Assembly (NCBI GenBank): GCA_025354965.1
Contig: JANXLW010000081.1
Location: 1 to 5,525, forward strand
Origin: Betaproteobacteria bacterium
Lineage (GTDB): Bacteria; Pseudomonadota; Gammaproteobacteria; Burkholderiales; Burkholderiaceae_C
Reading direction: 5' to 3'
Length of the DNA: 5,525 nt
A program made the position numbers and the translations under genes. The notes beneath the pieces were generated by a model. It worked only from the letters and a program-made list of their open reading frames with translations, had not been told where the DNA came from and ran no database searches. Of the stretch, positions 1 to 4,618 are shown in pieces. The stretch's first letter is position 1, and the number at the start of each line of letters is the position of its first letter.

Positions 1-486
1 TATCCCAGTATTTACACCTTGCTGCCGCCGCCGCTGCGCTTGCGCCCGCAAAAAGGAGCAGTGCAGGGCGTTCAAGCCGTCGGTCGACTTGATCAGGACA
101 CCACCGGACTGCTGCTGTTGACGGACGACGGAAAATTCATTCACCGCATGAGTTCGCCGCGCCATCATGTGCCCAAGGTCTACGAAGTAACGGTGAAACA
201 TCCGCTTGACGACGCACAAATCAAAAAGCTGCTGGCCGGGGTGGTGCTCGACGATGACCCCAAGCCGGTGCGCGCGGCGGCCTGCGAAGCGGTGGCAAGC
301 CACCAGTTACGCCTGACGCTGACCGAGGGAAAGTACCACCAGGTCAAACGTATGGTGGCCGCAATCAGCAACCGCGTCGAGGTCTTGCACCGCTCCCAAA
401 TTGGTGGCTTGCGACTGCCTGATGATTTGGCGCCCGGTCATTGGCGCTGGTTGAGTGCCGCGGATCTGGCCAGTATGGCTGGCTGA
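1..486 (+). CDS. rsuA: RsuA-type 16S rRNA pseudouridine synthase, 3' part (5' end outside window)
   Basis: The frame is open from base 1 and ends at TGA 484-486, giving 161 residues; the start codon and any N-terminal S4 domain lie upstream of the window. The family converts a specific uridine of rRNA to pseudouridine in the cytoplasm; for E. coli RsuA this is U516 of 16S rRNA. The signature GRLDQDTTGLLLLTDDG is visible, with the catalytic aspartate encoded at 91-93. It is followed by KVYEVTV and by the C-terminal family motif EGKYHQVKRM near 328-357, then HRSQIGGLRLPDDLAPGHWR, which matches the RsuA subgroup better than RluB, RluE or RluF. An internal TTG at 19 could be mistaken for a start, but the residues before it (YPSIYT) already fit the family. 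No frameshift is seen. The exact target uridine is inferred from family resemblance. Confidence 0.93.
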   Translation, partial: YPSIYTLLPPPLRLRPQKGAVQGVQAVGRLDQDTTGLLLLTDDGKFIHRMSSPRHHVPKVYEVTVKHPLDDAQIKKLLAGVVLDDDPKPVRAAACEAVASHQLRLTLTEGKYHQVKRMVAAISNRVEVLHRSQIGGLRLPDDLAPGHWRWLSAADLASMAG

Positions 487-527
487 TTTGCGTTGGCCCA
501 ACAGCGACCTGCGGTTATGCTTGTTTC

Positions 528-1424
528 ATGACGCTACTTCTGGATTCCTTCTGGCGCGCACTGGCGTATTGCGTTCGCCCACGTGTGATTGCCTTGTCTT
601 TTTTCCCGCTTTTGCTGATGGTAGCTATGGCCCTGGGTTGGGGTTATTTTTTTTGGGAAGATACTCTGGACTGGGTGCGTGGGGCGCTTGAATCCTCCCT
701 GTTTGTCAACAACGTCTGGGGCTGGTTGCAGAGCGTGGGTGCGGGTAGCCTCAAGATGGTCCTGGTGCCCTTGATAGTTGTATTTTCTGTGACCCCCATC
801 ATTGTGGTGCTTTCGTTGCTGATGGTGGCCGTATTGATGGCTCCAGCCTTGACTTTGCTGGTTGCCGAGCGGCGGTTTCCTCAGCTGGAACACAAACACA
901 GGGGCTCACTTTGGTTCAGCCTGCTGTGGTCACTGGGTTCCACTGTGCTGGCGTTGATTGCCATGGTCATTTCAATACCCTTTTGGCTGGTGCCGCCGCT
1001 CATTCTGGTTATACCGCCATTGATCTGGGGCTGGCTCACCTACCGGGTGATGGCGTTTGATGCACTGGCGGAGCATGCCACCCCCGAAGAGCGGCGCGAG
1101 ATTTTTAAGAGACATCGGCCCTGGTTGCTCGGTATCGGTGTTTTTTGCGGCCTCCTGGGAGCGGTGCCCAGCGTAATCTGGGCGTCCGGGGCACTGCTGG
1201 TCACCATGTTTGTGATTCTGGTGCCGCTGGCGATCTGGATTTACACGCTGGTGTTTGCATTTTCGTCCCTCTGGTATGCCCACTATTGCCTGGCGGCGTT
1301 GCAGGCCTTACGTGCAGGGAAGACGCCGGTTCCGGCCCCTCCTGCCAGCAACCCAGGCAACTTGATGGGTGTCGAGGCGCTACCATTGCAGGATGACAAA
1401 TCTACCCCTCGCAATCCCTCCTGA
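528..1424 (+). CDS. EI24/CysZ-type multi-pass inner-membrane protein
   Basis: The predicted protein has 298 residues. The frame is open further upstream, to TTG 441 inside the pseudouridine synthase gene, but ATG 528 is chosen because MTLLLDSFWRALAYCVRPRV begins like known family members and lies just after the preceding stop. No clear Shine-Dalgarno is visible. Hydrophobic stretches lie at about residues 20-43, 75-112 (long enough for two passes), 128-151, 153-172, 199-216 and 220-250, so roughly six or seven membrane segments. The conserved block YRVMAFDALAEHATPEERR at 172-190, followed by a basic stretch and another membrane segment, is typical of the EI24 domain, to which sulfate transporter CysZ also belongs. 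The C-terminal 35 residues are hydrophilic and proline-rich, probably cytoplasmic. Substrate and function are unknown; nothing nearby points to sulfate assimilation, so I do not call it cysZ. Its end overlaps the next gene by 32 bp, suggesting translational coupling. Confidence 0.85.
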   Translation: MTLLLDSFWRALAYCVRPRVIALSFFPLLLMVAMALGWGYFFWEDTLDWVRGALESSLFVNNVWGWLQSVGAGSLKMVLVPLIVVFSVTPIIVVLSLLMVAVLMAPALTLLVAERRFPQLEHKHRGSLWFSLLWSLGSTVLALIAMVISIPFWLVPPLILVIPPLIWGWLTYRVMAFDALAEHATPEERREIFKRHRPWLLGIGVFCGLLGAVPSVIWASGALLVTMFVILVPLAIWIYTLVFAFSSLWYAHYCLAALQALRAGKTPVPAPPASNPGNLMGVEALPLQDDKSTPRNPS

Positions 1425-2328
1425 TGGCTTGACACCCGGTTTCGGTTTGATCGTCATTGGCGACGAAATCCTTTCCGGTAAACGTGAAGACAAGCACCTG
1501 GCTAAAGTCATCGAATTGCTTAAGGCGCGTGGCCTGAAACTCGACTATGCCGAATACGTCGGCGATTCGCCGCAACGCATTGAAGCCACGCTCAAGCGTG
1601 CTTTTGCCTCAGGAGACGTGGTTTTTTCAACTGGCGGCATAGGTGCCACGCCAGACGATCACACGCGCCAGTGCGCCGCCAAAGCTTTGGGCGTGAATTT
1701 AGCGCTGCACCCACTGGCGGAGGACCTGATTCGCCAGCGCATGCAGGACCTGGCATTGCAGCAGGGCACGCCCTACGAACCAGATCGACCGGACAACATT
1801 CACCGCTTGAACATGGGCGTGTTCCCGGTCGGGGCGACGATCATCCCCAATCCGTTCAACAAAATACCTGGTTTTTACCTCATGGGGGAGCGTGGGGGTG
1901 ATCAATTTCCCGCCGGGTCGCCCCAAGGGAAATTAGCCCCCCCGGGGGGCAGCGACCCACACCCAGTGGGGAAGCGTGGGGGCGTATTCTTCGTGCCCGG
2001 TTTTCCGGTTATGGCCTGGCCCATGATCGAATGGGTTCTTGACACGCATTGCGCTCATCTTTTCCGAACCTCCTCCTGGATCGAGAATTCCGTCATTGTG
2101 TTTGGTGCGATGGAGGCCACGCTGACTCCTCTGATGGAAGAAATCGAGCGCACCTACGCAGGCGTCAAGGTGTTCAGTCTTCCCAGTGTGGACCACGCGC
2201 AGTACGGTCGCCATATAGAGTTGGGGGTCAAAGGAGAGCCTGCTTTGGTGGCCCAAGCCTACCCCGCCCTGTTAGCTGGTTTGCGGGGTTTCAATGCGAC
2301 GCTTGGTCCCGAATTGGTGCAAAAATAA
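1393..2328 (+). CDS. CinA-like protein with MoCF_biosynth (molybdopterin-binding) domain, carrying an in-frame repeat insertion
   Basis: The predicted protein has 311 residues from ATG 1393. An in-frame GTG at 1369 would add eight residues (MSRRYHCR) that do not look conserved. The start lies inside the end of the EI24-type gene, and GAGG at 1374-1377 is a distant, weak ribosome site, so coupling is likely. The N-terminal domain shows GLIVIGDEILSGK at 18-30 and STGGIGATPDD at 79-89, the nucleotide/pterin-binding motifs of the MogA/MoeA/CinA fold, and later FVPGFPVM at 200-207, equivalent to the LPGxP motif. The C-terminal nicotinamide-nucleotide amidase domain of full CinA is absent, as in the short betaproteobacterial form, so pyrophosphatase-type or unknown activity is more likely than PncC activity. 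Residues about 163-197 are a Gly/Pro/Lys-rich insertion encoded by a palindromic repeat; without them the protein would be about 276 residues. The sequence on both sides is well conserved and in frame, so the gene appears intact, but activity of the product is uncertain. Confidence 0.88.
   Translation: MTNLPLAIPPDGLTPGFGLIVIGDEILSGKREDKHLAKVIELLKARGLKLDYAEYVGDSPQRIEATLKRAFASGDVVFSTGGIGATPDDHTRQCAAKALGVNLALHPLAEDLIRQRMQDLALQQGTPYEPDRPDNIHRLNMGVFPVGATIIPNPFNKIPGFYLMGERGGDQFPAGSPQGKLAPPGGSDPHPVGKRGGVFFVPGFPVMAWPMIEWVLDTHCAHLFRTSSWIENSVIVFGAMEATLTPLMEEIERTYAGVKVFSLPSVDHAQYGRHIELGVKGEPALVAQAYPALLAGLRGFNATLGPELVQK
1879..1983 (+). repeat. REP-like palindromic repeat inserted in frame inside the CinA-like gene
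   Basis: About 105 bp (35 codons; edges uncertain by several bases) interrupt the conserved run between NKIPGF and FFVPGFP. The segment has a perfect 8-bp inverted repeat, AATTTCCC 1904-1911 with GGGAAATT 1927-1934, extended after an internal loop by GGGGG 1894-1898 with CCCCC 1937-1941. It also has GCCCCCCCGGGGGGC at 1936-1950 (7-bp arms, one central base) and CCCAC/GTGGG at 1956-1960 and 1966-1970. The GGGGCAGCGACCCACAC and GTGGGGAAGCGTGGGGG wording matches dispersed palindromic repeats I recall from Comamonadaceae genomes, normally intergenic. Its codons translate into Gly/Pro-rich sequence unlike the rest of the protein. Family membership rests on memory and has not been tested by copy counting. 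Confidence 0.75.
1883..1984 (+). repeat. Pair of 18-bp direct repeats bounding the inserted element
   Basis: TGGGGGAGCGTGGGGGTG at 1883-1900 and TGGGGAAGCGTGGGGGCG at 1967-1984 agree at 16 of 18 positions and lie 84 bp (28 codons) apart in the same orientation. They form the two ends of the inserted segment. Recombination between them would remove exactly 84 bp and keep the reading frame. They may be two copies of the repeat's terminal motif rather than a target-site duplication, since they are part of the G-rich element itself. Confidence 0.7.
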
Positions 2329-2356
2329 ACAACTCAATTTGGTGCGGGATAATATT

Positions 2357-2371
2357 GCACCGTACCGGTGC
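2357..2371 (+). promoter_or_regulatory. Probable NtrC (GlnG) binding site upstream of glnA
   Basis: GCACCGTACCGGTGC is a perfect 5-bp inverted repeat with a 5-bp spacer (GCACC-N5-GGTGC). This is the same arm sequence and spacing as the well-known enteric NtrC site GCACCAACATGGTGC in front of glnA. Its centre (2364) lies 124 bp upstream of the -24 GG of the sigma-54 promoter, about -149 from the predicted transcript start, a normal enhancer distance. NtrC phosphorylated by NtrB would bind here under nitrogen limitation. Further GGTGC half-sites at 2316, 2341 and 2383 may add weaker contacts. Confidence 0.8.
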
Positions 2372-2486
2372 CAACGGAGCCCGGTGCGAGACAGACCAGG
2401 CTGCGACCATCCTTCACCCAATGTGAAAGCGTTCTGAAACTCAGGGCAAAATACAAGGGTAGGTGGTTTTATGCCAACGCTGTAAT

Positions 2487-2502
2487 TGGCACAAAAACTG
2501 CA
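2487..2502 (+). promoter_or_regulatory. Sigma-54 (RpoN) promoter of glnA
   Basis: TGGCACAAAAACTGCA matches the sigma-54 consensus TGGCAC-N5-TTGCA except for one T-to-C change. The invariant GG (2488-2489) and GC (2500-2501) are separated by exactly ten bases, as required for -24/-12 recognition. The predicted transcript start is near 2513, leaving a leader of about 38 bases before ATG 2551. Together with the upstream NtrC site it predicts nitrogen-responsive expression of glnA. Confidence 0.85.
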
Positions 2503-2550
2503 TTCGCAAGTGGGTAACTTTTTCAACAACGATCCAACCAGGAGTATTTG

Positions 2551-3966
2551 ATGGCCAAGACCGTCGCAGACGTCATGAAGATGGTGAAAGACAACGAAGT
2601 CAAGTTTGTTGATTTCCGTTTCACCGATACCCGTGGCAAAGAACAGCACGTGACTGTGCCTGTTTCTCATTTTGATGAAGACAAATTCACTGCCGGGCAT
2701 GCGTTTGACGGCTCATCTGTCGCTGGATGGAAGGGCATTGAAGCCTCCGACATGCAACTGATGCCTGATCCCTCGACGGCCAATATTGACCCGTTTTTCG
2801 AAGAAACCACGATGTTCTTGAGTTGCGACGTGGTAGAGCCCAGCGACGGCAAGGCCTACGACCGCGATCCGCGCTCCATTGCCAAGCGCGCCGAAGCCTA
2901 TCTCAAAGCCTCTGGCATGGGTGATACCGCTTACTTTGGGCCTGAGCCAGAATTCTTCATCTTTGATGATGTGCGATGGAACACCGATATGTCGGGCACT
3001 TTCTTCAAGATCGACGAATACGAAGCGCCATGGAATTCGGGTAAAAAGATCGAAGGCGGCAATCGCGGTCATCGCCCGACCGTCAAAGGCGGTTACTTTC
3101 CCGTGCCACCGGTTGACAGTACGCAGGACATGCGCGCTGAAATGTCCTTGATTCTGGAGTCGTTGGGCATACCGGTTGAAGTTTTTCACCACGAGGTGGC
3201 AGGGGCCGGTCAAAATGAAATCGGCACCAAGTTCAGCACCCTGGTGCAGCGCGCCGACTGGACGCAGATCCTCAAATACGTCGTGCAAAACGTCGCCAAT
3301 GCCTATGGCAAAACGGCCACATTCATGCCTAAACCAATCGTTGGCGACAACGGTTCCGGCATGCACGTGCACCAGTCGATCTGGAAAGATGGCAAAAATC
3401 TGTTTGCTGGTGACGGCTATGCTGGTCTATCAGACTTTGCACTCTATTATGTGGGCGGTATCATCAAGCACGCACGGTCCCTGAACGCCATTACCAACCC
3501 CGGCACCAACAGCTATAAGCGTCTGGTTCCTGGCTACGAAGCGCCGGTGAAACTGGCTTACTCGGCCAAAAATCGATCAGCCTCGATCCGCATTCCCTAT
3601 GTGGCCAGCCCCAAAGCGCGTCGCATTGAAGCGCGTTTCCCTGATCCACTGATGAATCCCTACCTCGGCTTTGCCGCCTTGATGATGGCTGGACTGGACG
3701 GTGTGGAAAACAAGATCCACCCCGGTGAAGCGGCGACCAAGGATTTGTACCATTTGCCGCCAGAAGAGAACGCAAAGATCCCGACTGTCTGCCACAGCCT
3801 GGATCAGGCGCTGGACTGCCTTGACGGCGACCGTGCTTTCCTGACCAAGGGGGGTGTCTTCACCGACACCATGCTGGATGCCTACATCGAGCTGAAGATG
3901 GGAGAAGTAACGCGCTTGCGCATGGCGACCCATCCAATCGAGTTCGAGATGTACTACTCTCTTTAA
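2551..3966 (+). CDS. glnA: Type I glutamine synthetase (adenylylatable, GSI-beta)
   Basis: A complete protein of 471 residues, the usual length for this enzyme. It makes glutamine from glutamate, ammonia and ATP in the cytoplasm as a dodecamer and is the central step of ammonium assimilation. Visible hallmarks are the Asp loop AFDGSSVAGW with Asp53, the metal ligands in FGPEPEFF (Glu132, Glu134) and HHEVAGAGQNEIG, GSGMHVHQS with His272, the glutamate-binding flap region NPGTNSYKRLVPGYEAP, and RNRSASIRIP. Tyr400 in TKDLYHLPPEE corresponds to E. coli Tyr397, the site of adenylylation by GlnE, so activity is expected to be covalently controlled. The C-terminus PIEFEMYYSL is typical. ATG 2551 is preferred over the adjacent TTG 2548 because AGGAG 2540-2544 is ideally spaced and MAKTVADVM is the expected N-terminus. 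Transcription is expected from the sigma-54/NtrC promoter, and the gene ends just before a strong terminator. Confidence 0.98.
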   Translation: MAKTVADVMKMVKDNEVKFVDFRFTDTRGKEQHVTVPVSHFDEDKFTAGHAFDGSSVAGWKGIEASDMQLMPDPSTANIDPFFEETTMFLSCDVVEPSDGKAYDRDPRSIAKRAEAYLKASGMGDTAYFGPEPEFFIFDDVRWNTDMSGTFFKIDEYEAPWNSGKKIEGGNRGHRPTVKGGYFPVPPVDSTQDMRAEMSLILESLGIPVEVFHHEVAGAGQNEIGTKFSTLVQRADWTQILKYVVQNVANAYGKTATFMPKPIVGDNGSGMHVHQSIWKDGKNLFAGDGYAGLSDFALYYVGGIIKHARSLNAITNPGTNSYKRLVPGYEAPVKLAYSAKNRSASIRIPYVASPKARRIEARFPDPLMNPYLGFAALMMAGLDGVENKIHPGEAATKDLYHLPPEENAKIPTVCHSLDQALDCLDGDRAFLTKGGVFTDTMLDAYIELKMGEVTRLRMATHPIEFEMYYSL

Positions 3967-3984
3967 ATCGTTACAGTTTGTGGT

Positions 3985-4015
3985 AAAAAAGGACGGCTTT
4001 CACCGTCCTTTTTTT
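3985..4015 (+). terminator. Intrinsic terminator after glnA, likely bidirectional
   Basis: GGACGG 3991-3996 pairs with CCGTCC 4003-4008 around the six-base loop CTTTCA, followed by seven T residues at 4009-4015. Six A residues (3985-3990) precede the stem, extending the pairing to 12 bp and giving a U-tract on the opposite strand as well. It starts 18 bp after the glnA stop and should separate most glnA transcripts from the downstream genes. Confidence 0.92.
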
Positions 4016-4106
4016 GTTGTCGGAATCCGGCATCCACTTTGCCGGTTTGCAATTGACGCATACTTATGCCCCAGTCCATGCAATTTTATTGAGGCGTGGA
4101 AAACGT
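4016..4106 (+). other. Short intergenic stretch with a small hairpin; no convincing promoter
   Basis: CCGGCA 4027-4032 and TGCCGG 4040-4045 form a perfect 6-bp inverted repeat with a seven-base loop. TTGACG at 4053-4058 looks like a -35 box, but the sequence 16-18 bases downstream (around CCATGC) is a poor -10 box. No sigma-54 site is present. A promoter for the exported-protein and glnL genes is expected here given the terminator just upstream, but I cannot identify it with confidence. Confidence 0.4.
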
Positions 4107-4613
4107 ATGAAACATGCATTTCTAATTTCGGTTACTGCCAGCGTGTTTATTGCCAACGGTTATGCGCAGGAACGTATTTACCGTTGCGGCAATGAGTACA
4201 CCAACACACTACCCAGTACCCAGACGCGTGGCTGCAAGCTGATGGAAGGCGGCAACGTGACCGTGGTGCAGGGTACCCGTCCTGCTGCGTCGGCAGCGCC
4301 ACGCAGTGCATCGGGGTCGACAGCAATGTCATCAGGCGGACAGAAGGTGGATACTGGTGAACAGAAGTCTCGCGATTCCGAGTCCCGTCAAATTTTGGAG
4401 TCCGAGCTTAAAAAGGCGGAGGCGCGCCAGGCCGAGTTGCAAAAGGAGTACAACAACGGTGAGCCGGAGAGGCGGGGTGATGAAACGCGCAATTACCAGA
4501 AGTATCTGGACCGGGTCGCTGAACTGAAGGCCAGTCTGGCACGCAATGAAAGCGATATTGCCGGTATTCGCCGCGAACTCGGTCGCGCCACAGCAGCACC
4601 TGCGGCAAAATAG
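4107..4613 (+). CDS. Small exported protein with two cysteines and a C-terminal coiled coil, function unknown
   Basis: The predicted protein has 168 residues. The frame stays open back to TTG 4014 within the terminator, but ATG 4107 is chosen because it begins a good signal peptide: Lys2-His3, a hydrophobic core at about 4-16, and a likely cleavage after Ala20 (NGYA-QE). The mature N-terminus has YRCGNEYTNT and RGCKLMEGGNVTVV; Cys27 and Cys43 could form a periplasmic disulfide. The pattern vaguely resembles DUF4124 (aromatic-x-C/W...Y-T-x-T), which I cannot confirm. Residues about 57-93 are a Ser/Ala/Gly-rich linker, and 94-160 are highly charged heptad-like sequence, predicted coiled coil, containing KEYNNGEPERRGDE. 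The ribosome site is weak (GAGG 4091-4094, 12 bases upstream). I recall similar proteins beside glnA in related Comamonadaceae but know of no assigned role. It lies between glnA and glnL, and its stop is only five bases before the proposed glnL start, so it is probably co-transcribed with the kinase gene. Confidence 0.85.
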   Translation: MKHAFLISVTASVFIANGYAQERIYRCGNEYTNTLPSTQTRGCKLMEGGNVTVVQGTRPAASAAPRSASGSTAMSSGGQKVDTGEQKSRDSESRQILESELKKAEARQAELQKEYNNGEPERRGDETRNYQKYLDRVAELKASLARNESDIAGIRRELGRATAAPAAK

Positions 4614-4618
4614 GTGAC

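Larger units (their letters stand above)
2329..2550 (+). promoter_or_regulatory. glnA upstream regulatory region (222 bp)
   Basis: This gap between the CinA-like gene and glnA holds the NtrC site, extra GGTGC half-sites and the sigma-54 promoter. A GATAAT hexamer at 2348-2353 could be a sigma-70 -10 box next to the NtrC site, comparable to glnAp1 of enteric bacteria, but no acceptable -35 box stands at the right distance. I see no IHF consensus between enhancer and promoter and no clear terminator for the upstream genes. AGGAG at 2540-2544, six bases before ATG 2551, is the glnA ribosome site. Confidence 0.7.

Noticed and set aside
534..1283. Reverse-strand open frames opposite the EI24-type gene
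   Set aside because: Their products are rich in His, Gln and Pro as expected from the complement of hydrophobic codons, and they have no ribosome site or family likeness.
1884..1982. G-quadruplex formed by the G-runs of the inserted repeat
   Set aside because: G-runs of four to six exist at 1884, 1894, 1944, 1968 and 1978, but they are widely spaced and interleaved with C-runs that would pair with them, so hairpins are the more likely structure.
1393..2328. CinA-like gene as a truncated CinA pseudogene
   Set aside because: The missing amidase domain is normal for the short betaproteobacterial form as I know it, the frame is open, and motifs on both sides of the insertion are intact.
2049..2426. 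Forward open frame of 125 residues across the end of the CinA-like gene and the glnA promoter
   Set aside because: It runs out of frame through conserved CinA-like coding sequence and over the NtrC site, and its product resembles nothing I know.
2329..2550. Glutamine riboswitch or other RNA regulator in the glnA leader
   Set aside because: The predicted leader from about 2513 to 2550 is too short for a riboswitch, and known glutamine-sensing RNAs are essentially cyanobacterial or marine-metagenomic. The inverted repeats here fit NtrC sites better.
2713..3372. Long reverse-strand open frame (219 residues) opposite glnA
   Set aside because: It lies entirely antisense to a textbook glnA sequence, its protein has no recognisable domain, and such frames arise from codon bias in GC-rich genes.
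4027..4045. Second terminator after glnA
   Set aside because: The 6-bp hairpin CCGGCA/TGCCGG is followed by only three T residues, too weak to call a terminator.
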